Origin: Cristatella mucedo
Lineage: Eukaryota > Bryozoa > Phylactolaemata > Cristatellidae
Assembly (NCBI GenBank): GCA_009760855.2
Contig: WPIO01000213.1
Location: forward strand, 40,001-104,000
Direction of reading: 5' to 3'
DNA length: 64,000 nucleotides
Within the stretch, counting starts at the first letter, position 1, and every line of letters starts with the position of its first letter. Below the pieces are notes generated by a model that made no database searches, was not told the DNA's origin, and was given only the letters and a program-made list of their open reading frames with translations. The position numbers and the translations under genes were made by a program. Positions 31,872 to 42,055 of this stretch are shown here, one piece after another.

Positions 31872-32254
31872 ATGAATGTAAAAACTAGAAATAAAGATTG
31901 CCTAACAGTTGCACAAGGGCAACAGGCTATAAAAATTTGCTCATATCCAATGGGAAGAATTGAAGATATTAGGAGTACACTATTACAAGCATTAAAATTA
32001 GTTTTAGAATACAAAGCTTTAAGAGTAAATCATTCAGAAAAAGAAATGGCATATATATTTACAAAAGTTAGAGATGGATCAATCTTTTCAGAGTTTCTTA
32101 AAGATTTGAAAATAATAAAATAATTAGTCTTAAATCAGATGCATACTCTAAAAAAATAGAGTTAACAAAACAATTAACAGGAAAAGAATGTAGTGTACCA
32201 ACAGAGTTTATTAAAGAAAGTTTAGAATGGAAGGTTGAAAGCAGTAGGAGGTGA
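31872..32254 (+). pseudogene. Hypothetical protein, frameshifted near 32120
   Basis: Starts at TATAGAAATG. 83 codons run to an early TAA, and coding continues in a shifted frame to TGA at 32252-32254, overlapping the 3' end of the convergent fibre-like gene by about 30 bp. A/T-run slippage near 32110-32125 is the likely break. No family recognised. Confidence 0.5.
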
Positions 32255-33181
32255 TATACAAGCACCCATTCTACTAACAGCATCATAATTCTCTGCACCT
32301 GAAGTGTTAATTGAATTCAGAGTTGAGTGTATTATATCGCCAAATAAATCAGTCTCAATAACATCTAAATCACTTGGAGTTACAAGATTAATATAATTTA
32401 AAACAGGAAACTCAATAGTCATAATTAATACAAAACCAAGAATATAAAGGTAAGTGTAATAAAATTTGTGATAATAGTTTCTAACTATACAATTTTTTCC
32501 ATTTATATAAGATATAACGAATTGTATTTTAACATTCGAATAATTTACTCTTGTCAAATTAATATCTTTTAATATAATTGATCTACCACTTGTTTCTATA
32601 GAAGTAGTTGTCAGTTTGAAGTTATCAGAAATTGTATAATATTGTGCTCGCAAACCCCTTGCAACATCATAAATATCCTTTATTTTTATTTTTAGTTTTG
32701 AATAGCTTAGTTTTTTTCTTGCTGGTATATCGGATAATCTAGCTAAAGATGAAATATTACCACTAGAAAGATTATTTATACTATCAACATTCAATATTCC
32801 TAACATTTTTGAGATAGGTGTTTTTTTTAGATAATACATTTCAATAGAAAGTTCTATGAAACAGTCAATAGGCATATGAGTTCTGACTGCATCTGCACTT
32901 AAGGTTCCAGTAATAATATCTAAAACTCCTGCTTTTTGATCAGTGTAATCTTTTGTTGCAATATCATTTCCATTAATTGGATTTTTTACATTAACATATT
33001 TTTTTGAGTTTGCAGATATGTTTCCTTTTACAACTTAATCTGAATCTTTTCCTACATAGTTGTCATCAGCAAACAATTTTCCAACAGCTTCCAATGTGTC
33101 TATTTTATTTCCAATGTTTAATATTCTATTTTCAGACATATTCAATGTACCAGTCATCTGTAAATCTTTTCTGCTAAGCAT
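32222..33181 (-). pseudogene. Fibre-like protein D, one in-frame stop
   Basis: Fourth in a head-to-tail set of minus-strand fibre-like genes; its ATG immediately follows the stop of gene C (TAAATG). The N-terminal half has the repeat seen in phage tail fibres and Polinton fibres (TGTLNMSENRILNIGN; KNPINGNDIATKDYTDQKAG). The C-terminal half (32875-32222) is a unique, probably receptor-facing domain. A TAA interrupts the frame at about 33038. The role as a virion fibre is inferred from the repeat. Confidence 0.65.
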
Positions 33182-34040
33182 TTAAGATACTGCTATATAA
33201 ATAGTAATATATATCTCTTTATCTAACCATTCTGATTCACATATAAAAGTAGAACTGAAAACTATCTTTTTATTAGAATCTAAAATATAACTACCATAAA
33301 ACTGATCATACTGTGTTATTAGTGATGATGGTATAGGTATAAGTATTTTTGTTTGCTTGAAAGCTTCACCAGTATTACCATATGCTACTGCAAGAAAAAA
33401 TATACCATTAGCAACTGTAATATTACTAATGCTAGTAATCCATCTACCATTAAATGTTTTTCCATATATTTGTGTAGTAAGTGATCCATCCATAATTCCT
33501 TTAAAATTTACATTTGCAACATTTCCATTTACTCTTTGAAAGTAACCAAGATTTATGCCATCATTAGGATTTACAGGATCATTTTTATTGTAATTGGAAA
33601 GTTACCCATATCTAAAGGTCCATTAATAGTTCCACCTTTTAAGTTAACAAAGTTATCATCAACATATTTTTTATTGACATGTTAGTATTAACAACTAAAC
33701 TAGCAATAGTTAGCACACCATTAATTCTGCCACCAGTTTTTGGTATTTTTGTATCAGCATAATCTTTTGTAGCAGCATCACTTGGATTAACAGGATTTGC
33801 AAGATCTATCAGTCTATGATTATTCATCTCAATATCACCATCAGCAGTTGTTCCTCTAGATACTTTTGTAACAAAGTTTGTATCGATATACTTTATGTTT
33901 ACAGCATCTGTAGAATCAACAGGATCTCCAAGATTTTTTATTAGATTCTGATTCATATTTAAAGTTCCATTCATAATATCTCCAGTCTTACGAATATAAT
34001 TTTTTTGATTAGATCCTTTTCTCCGATATCCAAGCGACAT
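33182..34040 (-). pseudogene. Fibre-like protein C, frameshifted
   Basis: Starts at GTATAGAATG, one base after the stop of gene B. It begins MSLGYRRKGSNQKNYI and carries at least three copies of the N..DPV...DA...Y.D repeat (LGDPVDSTDAVNIKYIDTNF; LANPVNPSDAATKDYAD; NDPVNPNDGINLGYF). Frameshifts lie near 33680 and 33590. A beta-rich tip ends at 33182. Confidence 0.7.
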
Positions 34041-34041
34041 T

Positions 34042-34563
34042 CTATACAATAGTAATAATAAAGTCAATATATGTAATATTATTAGCAACTGTAAGATTAT
34101 CTATCATATAAGTGCATGACCCATCAATATTTATTACTAAAAGGAGAATACCAGATACCCCATAAGTGTTATCACTAGTTAACTCTAAAAACACTCCAAT
34201 AATATTAGAACACCAAAGAATATTGGATACTGTTTGAAAGTTTGTTACCGGTCCAGCAACAAATGTTTTATAAGGTGTTGCATAGCCGATTACACTTCCT
34301 TGCTGATTAAAAACTGCAATTTCCGCAGGAGTTGCTTTTAATGTAGAACTTTCTGTTCCCGTTCCATTTACATTAATATTAAATATGTTTAACGGAGCAA
34401 TAGTTGAAGCACCTGTAAAACCAGAAAGCCTTAAATACAAAGTAGAACATTTATAAGAATCAACAGATTGTTTTGTTACAACATCTGAATTTTTCAAAGA
34501 TGTAATTCTGTTTGATCCTAGATCAAGATTACTATTAGAGTTGCCATTGAAAACTTGAGACAT
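34042..34563 (-). CDS. Fibre-like protein B
   Basis: Intact 173-codon frame. It has a short N-terminal repeat region (LDLGSNRITSLKNSDVVTKQ) and a beta-rich C-terminal domain. Its start overlaps the 3' end of gene A by about 28 bp. The start codon lacks the TATAG motif, so it may be read from a longer transcript. Alternatively it may be the shifted continuation of gene A. Confidence 0.6.
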   Translation of the reverse strand: MSQVFNGNSNSNLDLGSNRITSLKNSDVVTKQSVDSYKCSTLYLRLSGFTGASTIAPLNIFNINVNGTGTESSTLKATPAEIAVFNQQGSVIGYATPYKTFVAGPVTNFQTVSNILWCSNIIGVFLELTSDNTYGVSGILLLVINIDGSCTYMIDNLTVANNITYIDFIITIV

Positions 34564-34900
34564 ACTTTTTTAGTAAACCATAGTTTATTACTTTGTAAGG
34601 CCTAGAATCTTGATAGTCAGTTCCATCAGCAGATCTTCCAGATATACCAGTGATGTTTTTACAGTTTAACTGAGATAACATTTTTGCACTATTCTTTGAA
34701 AGTAAATCAGATAAATTAGAAACAGAAGCTATTTCTCCTGAAACATTAGTTGCAACAGTATTAAAAAAGTTTGAATTTAAAGCATAATCTAATCTTATTG
34801 CATCTCCATCATTTACTGGAAAACCAAGATTTGTAATGCTATTTCAATTAGCATCAAGATCACTAAAAATATTACCATTAATCTTACTAATATTATCCAT
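34535..34900 (-). pseudogene. Fibre-like protein A, short, in-frame stop
   Basis: Starts at TATAAGAATG, 10 bp from the start of the divergent + strand gene. It carries the fibre repeat (ITNLGFPVNDGDAIRLDYA) after an early in-frame TAA or TGA-equivalent at ~34846, and ends at TAA 34535-34537. Too broken to list as an intact protein; assignment rests on the repeat and position. Confidence 0.5.
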
Positions 34901-34910
34901 TCTTATATAT
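34901..34910. promoter_or_regulatory. 10-bp divergent start region TCTTATATAT
   Basis: Only 10 bp separate the start codons of the fibre-like gene A (minus) and the hydrophobic virion-type protein (plus). The shared TATATA lies directly against both ATGs, so both mRNAs would have almost no 5' UTR if it is the promoter. Confidence 0.5.
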
Positions 34911-35675
34911 ATGGAAAAATTAAAATCCGGCTTAGATACAACAAAAGAAGTATTATCAGGAAGGACAACAGCAACAGAACTAGGATCAAAAGCAATTATA
35001 AAAGTAGCTCCTAAGATTGCAATGAAACTGAGTTTACAAGCATCAAATAAGATTGCAACCATTGTTCCAAAAGTTTTGCAGTCATTCAAAGTAATTGGAA
35101 CTGCTACAAAAGCACTTGGAGTATTTCTATCAGGAATAACAGGAATTGTAGATCTTGGTTTATTTATAAAAGAAATCGTAGATGATATTTCTTCTGGAAA
35201 ATATGGCAATGTCTTCTGGAAAACAATTGCAGAAAAAAAAGAAGGACTGTCAAAAATGGTTGCTTCTTTAGAGGTTGGTTATTACATAAACGAGATTTTG
35301 CTACAAGCTGAAAGAGCTAACTCTGGTTGGTACTTAGATCCTAGTAAGTTTCTTTCAGATACATTTGGAGAAGAGGTTAAGTGGAACGCTGCTCAACTAG
35401 ATCCTCTTGCGTGGAAAAAGAACTTTCTTGAAGTAAGATCAGGAGGATTTCTTCCTGCAATTCCAGCACTCATAGCAAGTATAGCTTCTGTTATTGGAGC
35501 AGTTGGTTTAGGTGTTTCAATAGCAGTATCAGTAGCAGGATTGATTAAGAAAATTATTGACAGTACAATGTATACAGCTAAGGGACCAAAAATGGATACG
35601 CATGAGGAACGAATGAGTGCTTTGAGTTTACAAAGTGAAAGACTAAAGAATGCAATTGTGGATATAAAAATATGA
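34911..35675 (+). CDS. Hydrophobic virion-core-like protein
   Basis: I start it at ATG 34911 behind TTATATAT; the longer reading frame from 34836 runs over the divergent promoter. 254 codons: Lys-rich N-terminus, central helical part, and a C-terminal SGGFLPAIPALIASIAS followed by a glycine-rich hydrophobic stretch (~residues 185-220). The GGFLPA motif is shared by adenovirus pX-like and adintovirus core proteins. That suggests a membrane-active or DNA-associated virion component; this is inference. The frame is intact. Confidence 0.55.
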   Translation: MEKLKSGLDTTKEVLSGRTTATELGSKAIIKVAPKIAMKLSLQASNKIATIVPKVLQSFKVIGTATKALGVFLSGITGIVDLGLFIKEIVDDISSGKYGNVFWKTIAEKKEGLSKMVASLEVGYYINEILLQAERANSGWYLDPSKFLSDTFGEEVKWNAAQLDPLAWKKNFLEVRSGGFLPAIPALIASIASVIGAVGLGVSIAVSVAGLIKKIIDSTMYTAKGPKMDTHEERMSALSLQSERLKNAIVDIKI

Positions 35676-35989
35676 TATAATTACTTGATAAAAACATTGA
35701 AATTGATTTGAGTGACAAAGTGTAAAACTCAGAGGTGAAAAACAGATTAGATTATCTTAAAACTGGAAAACAGTTAGTTGAGGTATCAGGAGTAAGTTAT
35801 TCGGATAAATTAAAAGAAGATATAAAAAAAGTAGAAAGTAGTACTGTTGGAGGAAAAAAGACTTGTAATTATCAAGCTGAGAGTGCAATGTTACTGGCTA
35901 ATCTTTATGCACAAGGTAAATCGCAAGAAGAAATACATAGAGAAGTACTAAAACTAAGAGATCAGCTTAAATTAAGATGTCGAAATTAA
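35673..35989 (+). pseudogene. Small helical protein, degraded 5' end
   Basis: An ATG overlaps the stop of the previous gene (ATATGATATAA). The frame has stops at ~35679 and 35723 and then runs open to 35989 (codons from 35735: KNRLDYLKTGKQ...YQAESAMLLANLYAQGKSQ). The product would be Lys/Glu-rich and helical, about 100 residues. Function unknown. No ATG exists in the open part. Confidence 0.4.
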
Positions 35990-36549
35990 AAGTCTGTGTA
36001 GCGAATTATTTTAGAGTCTTCGGTTAAACTATAAGTAAAATTGAGTAGAGCAAACTGTAAATAAAGTTGTATAGAAACTATATCTCTTCTTTCGGCCGCA
36101 GTGATAGGATTGTTATAATAACCCAGATGATATTTATGTTTATCTATTGTAACATGTGATTCATATTTATTTTTTCTCTTGTTAAAACTAACGCCAATAA
36201 ATCTGGATGATAGATTTTTCCGTTTTTCTCTATTTCTATTATTTTCTGATGAAGTTGCGATTCTTACATTACTAATTTTATTATCTGATCTAATACCATT
36301 AACGTGATCAATCTGAAAAATTGGCATCTAATTTTTATAAATGACCTAAGCAATACGGTGTGCTTTATAATCTTTCCCATCAATCCTAATAATTCTATAT
36401 CCATGTGTTTTACTAATTGATCCTGATTCTTCACCAATTCTTGCATTTGCAGCGCGACTAGTTTTATTAGTGAATTTCCCAGTATATGGATTATAATCCA
36501 AAAGTTGCATAATTTGGTCTCTAAAAATAGAAAACGTATCTTGATTCAT
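35986..36549 (-). pseudogene. HNH endonuclease with AP2 domain, frameshifted
   Basis: The N-terminal part (36549-36346) has the LLDYNPYTGKFTNK and GYRIIRIDGKDYKAHRIA strings of NUMOD/HNH homing-type nucleases. After a break at 36346-36328 the HNH core follows (IDHVNGIRSDNKISNVR.ATSSENNRN; catalytic His in DHVNG), then an AP2-like DNA-binding domain (SSRFIGVSFNKRKNKY, YHLGYYNNPITAAE). Such genes are selfish or recombination nucleases in phages and large DNA viruses. It sits divergently to the PLA2-like gene. Confidence 0.85.
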
Positions 36550-36603
36550 TTTTAATATATATTAGTTTTATTTGTCTTTAAATAAAATTTATTTCATTAT
36601 AGA

Positions 36604-38868
36604 ATGGAATACCATGAGGTAAAACTAAACCTATCAGAACATCAAGTAAACTTGGTACATAAGTCAGATAAACCTATTTCAATCAGGTTAAAAAAAGAAG
36701 ACCTATCAGATTCAATTCCAATCTTTGTAACAAAAACGCAACTAAACAAAATTGAAAAGTGCAAATCTAAAAACACTGGCATGCAATTGAATCTAAGTCT
36801 TAAACAACTTGAACGTAATAGAAGACTTGGCTCGGGCATTGTGGATTTCATTAGCAAACTTACTGGAAACCGCGAAATTCATATGCGTCTTCCTTCAGTA
36901 GTAAAATCTGAATTTGTACCAGGTGGATCATTCAACAATACTGGTCGTTACTCATATGCTGGCCCGGGAACTAAGTTTACTCAGAGAATGAGTGAAGGCT
37001 ATACAGGCGGGAATGACCTAGATCAAGGTGCTTTAGTCCACGATAGTCTATATGCCGAAACTTCATCTATGTCTGAACCTAAAAGAACAGAAATAAGAAA
37101 CTTGTCAGACTTAGTATTAGCTGAGTCTGCTGCTAGAATTTCGCTCGATCCTCGTCAACCAAATTACGTGCGTGAAGATACTAAACGGGTCGTGGCAGAC
37201 CAGCTGAACTCGTATATCGAAACCTCACACCTTGCTAGTAAGTTCCAGTCTGGCTTTAGAGCTAATCACTCCACAGAGTCAGCATTGCTTCGGGTATACA
37301 ACGACCTACTTAGGAATGCAGATATGGGTAGAGTGTCTCTTCTTGTTTTGCTCGATCTTTCGGCAGCTTTTGATACCATCGATCACAAAGTACTTCAAGA
37401 GCGCCTCTCATCTCGCCTGGGCATCACTGGCACTGCTCTGCAGTGGTTCAGGTCCTATCTGAGTGGGAGACTCCAGAGTGTTGACGTGAATGGACAAAGA
37501 TCATCTGAAGTACCTCTAAAATATGGAGTACCTCAGGGCTCTGTGCTAGGTCCGGTTCTTTTCACCGTTTATACTCTCCCTCTTGCTGATGTGATTGCCA
37601 AGCACAATCTAGGCTTTCACTTCTATGCGGATGACACTCAGTTGTATCTTTGCTTTGATCCCTCCCAGCCTTCGAGCACCTCAAATTCTCTCAACTCACT
37701 TGCTGCATGCATTGATGACATCCGATCATGGATGGCAGCAAATTTTCTAAAACTAAACGATGATAAAACTAACTTACTAGTTATGGGCAAACCTAGTGTT
37801 ATTCAGAAATTGGAAAGGCTGACTTTCAAAATTGGCTCTGCCAGCATATCTCCAGTTGAATCAGCTCGAAATCTAGGTGTCATATTCCAAAGCGACCTCT
37901 CGTTAGACGACCACATCAGCTCCACAGTCAAATCAGCCTATTTTCAGCTTCATAACATTGCTAAAATTAGGGCTTGTTTAGATAAGGATACCACATCCAA
38001 GTTGGTCCATGCATTCGTGACATATCGTCTCGACTTCTGCAACTCACTGCTTACTGGCCTACCAGCATGTGCGATCAGGCGATTGCAGCTGGTGCAAAAC
38101 TCTGCAGCTAGGCTTGTCTGTCGTGAGCGTCGCAGTTGCCACATTACTCCACTTCTCGCCGACCTGCACTGGCTACCAGTGAAGCAACGGATTGACTTCA
38201 AGGTTTTGTCGCTCACTTTTAGGTCTCTTCATTCTATGGCTCCAGCCTATCTTTCAGAGATACTACCCCATCAGGCCAAGCATCGTACCACCTGCTTTTC
38301 GGAATCCAACAGTCTACAAATACCTCGTACAAACCTTAAATCCTTTGGAGACCGTGCATTTAGCTCGTTTGCTCCCAAAGCCTGGAACTCCCTCCCGACC
38401 TGCATCAGAACATCCCCTGACCTGACCACATTTAAAAGAAACGTAAAAACACACCTAATTAGGACAGCATTTAGTGGGTCCCCGTGATTCGTCCTTGTAG
38501 TGCTTATGCGTGCTGACACTGTGCATGCTGCCACTAACCACATTTGCATGCTGACCCTGTGCATGTCACCCCTAACCATATTATTCATTTTGTTTGTTTT
38601 TCAAGCATGATTTTACTTACTATTCTATTGCGTATCACTTTGCAGCAAATGTAAAGCGCCTAGAAAGAGATTAAGTTCTCTGAGGGCGCTTTATCAAGTG
38701 CAATATATTATTACTAAAACTGTAGCTGCCGTCATGGCAGCAAAAAGAAAATTAGGTTTAGGCAATGGTGGAGCTCTAAACGATTCATTTGCTACTGATT
38801 TTCTAAAAGATAAAATAAGTAATCCTGATAGTCTTTATAAGATAAAAAAAATTATGCTCGAGGAATAG
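36604..38868 (+). pseudogene. PLA2-like virion protein, split by a LINE
   Basis: Starts at TATAGAATG. The first ~85 residues have two copies of a T..Q..KI...L.LS..QL pattern found in Polinton and adintovirus core proteins. Residues ~118-160 match the parvovirus VP1 phospholipase A2 signature: YAGPGTKF (Ca-binding loop type), then NDLDQGALVHDSLYA (catalytic HD). In parvoviruses this domain opens endosomal membranes during entry; a similar role here is inference. LINE-A is inserted after codon ~194 (37186-38711). The remaining C-terminal ~50 codons are at 38719-38868, ending in TAG. The LINE happens to keep the frame open, making a 627-codon chimera to 38487. Confidence 0.8.
37186..38711 (+). 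mobile_element. LINE-A, 5'-truncated, intact RT frame
   Basis: A 1.5-kb insertion in the PLA2-like gene, flanked by direct repeats TACTAAA at 37179-37185 and 38712-38718. Its frame is open for the whole RT palm, thumb and C-terminal domain: LDLSAAFDTIDHK, YGVPQGSVLGPVLF, FHFYADDTQLYL (catalytic YADD), AWNSLPTCIRTSPDLTT, stop at 38485-38487. The 3' UTR carries the hairpin TAAAGCGCC...GGCGCTTTA. It has an ATT remnant instead of a long tail. It lacks the endonuclease and early RT motifs. It is among the youngest-looking copies in the window. Confidence 0.95.
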
Positions 38869-38956
38869 TTGATAGAATGCTTGATATCACCCGGAAAAAG
38901 ATCTAAAAAAATTTAACTTACAAAACTATTTTATATTTATTTTTATATTTATACTT

Positions 38957-39445
38957 TTAAAACTCTGCTGGATTAAACATTGATCTCTTTGGTGAACTAT
39001 AAACTTTTACTTGGTCAATCTTTAGTCTAATATTTAATCTTTCTTCATTATTATAGTACTCTTTTGAAACATAACTACCATCAAGAATTCCAGTTATACA
39101 AAAATCATTTCCTAATTTTTTAATTACGTCTGCTGGACTAGATACTTTAATTTGCTTATTATTCTCATCAAACATAATACTAGGTTTCTTTCCAAAATCA
39201 AATCTAATTCCAATTGTTGACCTTGCGCTAGCATCAAATCCCTTGAATTCTATTTGTTCACTCGATCTATCTACAATGTTTTCAATATAAGGAAGTGATT
39301 CTTCTATTATATACATCCACGCACTAAGATAAGGTTTTGAATCTTTTGAAATTTTCTCTTCAACATGAATGTGTGCAGGCTTTCCTTTTGGGATTACAAC
39401 TGCAGAATTTTGGAGAACTACAAATTTCTTTTCTTGATTTTCCAT
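38957..39445 (-). CDS. Conserved element protein, possibly ssDNA-binding
   Basis: I start it at ATG 39445 behind TATATAGA rather than at the longer 39511 frame, whose extra part belongs to the upstream protease gene. 162 codons, mixed alpha/beta, with a conserved-looking end (RLNIRLKIDQVKVYSSPKRSMFNP). Polinton-like elements often carry a single-strand-binding protein of this size; I cannot confirm an OB fold. The frame is intact. Confidence 0.5.
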   Translation of the reverse strand: MENQEKKFVVLQNSAVVIPKGKPAHIHVEEKISKDSKPYLSAWMYIIEESLPYIENIVDRSSEQIEFKGFDASARSTIGIRFDFGKKPSIMFDENNKQIKVSSPADVIKKLGNDFCITGILDGSYVSKEYYNNEERLNIRLKIDQVKVYSSPKRSMFNPAEF

Positions 39446-39479
39446 TCTATATAGTGGGAATATTTTATTTAATTCAAAT

Positions 39480-40143
39480 TTATAATCCCATGACTGTACC
39501 AAAATCGACAAATTCCATTAATTTAAGAAAGATTAAGCACCTCATTCCACAATCCGTTTGATTAAACTTTTGCAGTTGAAACGTTTGAAAACTTGGTGTA
39601 ACACCAAAATAATTAATCACTTCTGGCATTGGAGGAGCACCGAATGAGTCAAAGTAAAAACATCGATCTCCAATATTTTTTAAGAGCTACCCAGTGATAT
39701 ATTGCTAAATCTGATTTACCAGTATTGCAAATGAGGTACTCATTCTGTTCTGGAGAACTTAATTAATCTCTTGCAAATACATCTCTGAAATTTTTTATAT
39801 CTAATTCTTTAACATATTGATTTATTTCAAAATCAGTTAGTGGCGTACTTTTTAATTTTTTTAAGTTGTTGATAGTTCTTCTTAGTTCAGAAAGTATTTG
39901 TTCTTTACTCATCTCACCACCAAACTTTTTACCATAACTCAAAACTCCAGTACCTAACTTCTTTCCATGAGACAAAACACCTTCACCAACACTTCTTAAC
40001 TTAACAAACTTTGACTTTTTACTTTCGCAAATCGCACAAATTGCTTTAACCATTCCTCTAAGGCCTTTTGTACTATCAATCTCGACATACTTTTTATGAA
40101 TGCTATCTGTAGGCTTCTTACATTTCAAGCAGTAAATTTCCAT
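39480..40143 (-). pseudogene. Zinc ribbon plus adenain-like protease, broken
   Basis: Starts at TATTATAGAAATG. The N-terminal zinc ribbon has CLKCKKPT and CAICESKKSKF (two C-x2-C pairs). A glycine-rich linker (two LSHGKKLG/LSYGKKFG copies) and a helical part ending in NFRDVFARD lead into a cysteine protease of the adenovirus/Ulp1 type. Catalytic elements are visible: HWVAL (His), FDSFGAPP (Asp), the NQTDCGMRC stretch (Gln and Cys). An in-frame TAA at 39763-39765 and an A-run frameshift near 39676-39681 separate the parts. In the family this enzyme matures capsid proteins. Whether ribbon and protease are one protein in intact relatives is inferred from the shared frame. Confidence 0.8.
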
Positions 40144-40177
40144 TTCTATAATATAAAAACTTTTTTTAGTATAGGAA
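40144..40177. promoter_or_regulatory. 34-bp divergent start region
   Basis: Separates the zinc ribbon/protease gene (minus) from the packaging ATPase (plus). Each side carries its own motif: TATAGAA|ATG on the minus strand and TATAGGAA|ATG on the plus strand, with an A/T run between. Confidence 0.55.
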
Positions 40178-40861
40178 ATGTCTCTTCGAGTAAGGGCGTT
40201 TAATTTTGGACAAGATGTAGATACTGGACATAAAGAACCATTGCCGAGTGTACCAATTAGAGCTTTAGTTCTAGGACCAAGTGGTTCAGGTAACTCTAAA
40301 CTTATAATGAATTGGATATTTTATGGAATGGTTAATTATGATTGTTGTACAATTATTGCTTCAAGTTTAGATCAAAAGTTGTATCGTGAACTTATGTCAA
40401 TGACAAAAGAAAATAATGCTTATTCTTGGATTAACGGAATTGATGATATGCCAGAAGTAGATTCATATAAGAACTGCAAGAATGTTGTTGTACTTGATGA
40501 TTTAATGACTGAGGATTAAACTAAAATATTAGACTATTTCACACGAGGAAGACATAAAGGTCTAAATATTTTCTATCTTGCTCAAGGCTTTACGAATATA
40601 CCTAGGAGAGAAATTAGAAACAATGTAAATTTAATAGTAATCTTTAAGCAAAACACAACTGACATTGAGTATATTCGTGATGCATATGTTGGAGATATTG
40701 ATAAGAAACAATTTAGAGAATGGGTTAACTCTTGTACTAGAAACCGTTTTGGTTATTGCGTAATAGACCTAACAAAGACTGAGTCAGAAGGCAGATTTTG
40801 GTCTGTTGATTCAGAAGGAAAGCAATTAATGACATTTTTAACTATTAATAGATATAGTAAA
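40178..40861 (+). pseudogene. Packaging ATPase (FtsK/A32-like), inactivated
   Basis: Starts at TATAGGAAATG. The Walker A region reads GPSGSGNS, with Asn where the family has the ATP-binding Lys (GxxGxGKS/T). The Walker B region is NVVVLDDLMTED. A TAA follows at 40517-40519, then the same frame continues with GLNIFYLAQGF (sensor-type motif) and IFKQNTTDIEYIRD. It powers genome packaging in Polintons, adintoviruses and poxvirus-like viruses. The end is set by me at the next motif-driven start; the frame itself continues without a stop. Confidence 0.88.
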
Positions 40862-41888
40862 ATGTTTAATGGAAAAATTTACTCGAGTGGTAAAAAACCT
40901 TACAAAGGAAGTGTTCAAGTGGCATTAGATTATGAAACTAAACTGCAAAACCTGCAAGATCTAAGAGATGCAAATATTCTGGAAAACTCCAGTGAGATAC
41001 AAAGAATAGAATCAGAAATTGCTATAAGAGATGCTGCTGAGCATAGATTAAACGAGCAAGCATTAGAGAGATCTACTGATAACTCAGGTAAAGTTGTTGT
41101 TGAGAAACTTAAAAGAATTAGACCTAAACTTGCTTTACAAATAGAAAACAAAGAACAACTGCAGAAAGTTTTAGAATACAAACAAAAACCAAATATATCA
41201 AGCACTATTCAAAAAGCAAGAGCAGCTGTTAGTGAAGGAAAGCATAAAAAAGCTATTACTATAGCAAATCAAACAAAGACATATGCAGCAAATCCAGAAA
41301 TACGAGAAGCTATTGATACTGCTCAAAAAGGTTGGGCTGAGGAGTTAAATATAAATCCAACTACTGGCACTCCTAAGAAAACTCAAATACAAGATTTTGA
41401 TAAAGCTGAACTAATTAAATTACTTAATGAAAAAAAACGGATATATCCCAAGTTACGCACCAAGAATAATAAATGAGATTGATAGTACAAATAAAGATTT
41501 AAAGCTATATGAACTTGGACAAATTATCGTAGCAAAGAAAACTGGTGGAATAAATAAACAAGTAAAAAAGACTGTGCAGAATCTTAGTAAAGAAAATCTT
41601 TTCAGTGTTATTACAGAGCTAGACAGAAAGAAAAAAAGAAGTATAAAAGAACAAAAAGTTCTAGATTATTTAAAACAAAAAGTTGGTAGCCGCATTGAAG
41701 TAATTCAATTAGTTGTAAAGAATGAATCAGAAGTATTTGACAAGATAGAATTGTGGATTCGTGAGCTTGCTGCTGGAAATACTGGAGTAGTAAATTCTAT
41801 TAGTGCTGCTGTTGATTACCTTACAAAATCTAGAAAAGTACCAAAGTCATACATTGCTAAGATTAATAAACTTGTGCATGATATATAG
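40862..41888 (+). pseudogene. Long helical protein, frameshifted
   Basis: ATG behind TATAGTAAA. The frame is open to 41476 and continues in another frame from about 41427 to 41888; an A8 run at ~41430 is the break. The product would be ~340 residues, Lys/Glu/Gln-rich and coiled-coil-like, with EIQRIESEIAIRDAAEHRL and DYLKQKVGSR. It follows the ATPase directly. A structural or scaffolding role is possible; no family recognised. Confidence 0.5.
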
Positions 41889-41891
41889 AAA

Positions 41892-42054
41892 ATGTCCGAT
41901 CTTCTTGGTGTAGCTAAGGATATTCTAAAAAAATATTGAGTCAATCAAAAAAGATACATACCATTGCAGGTAAAGAGGGGTATATTTTTAATATAAGTGG
42001 AACTACTAATCCTATTAGAGTAAACATCAATAACCCAATTAAACTTAAGAATTA
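41892..42054 (+). pseudogene. Small protein before penton-like gene, frameshifted
   Basis: ATG behind TATATAGAAA. Codons MSDLLGVAKDILKK run into TGA after an A7 run; another frame (GYIFNISGTTNPIRVNINNP) is open to TAA at ~42053, immediately before the next ATG. It looks like one ~50-residue gene with one or two indels. Confidence 0.4.
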
Positions 42055-42055
42055 A

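Noticed and set aside
34836-34910. 75-bp 5' extension of the hydrophobic virion-like protein
   Set aside because: It starts at a non-ATG codon and runs over the divergent fibre gene's coding region; ATG 34911 has the promoter motif.
39446-39511. N-terminal extension of the putative ssDNA-binding protein
   Set aside because: The extra codons cover the end of the upstream protease gene and the TATATAGA motif; ATG 39445 fits better.
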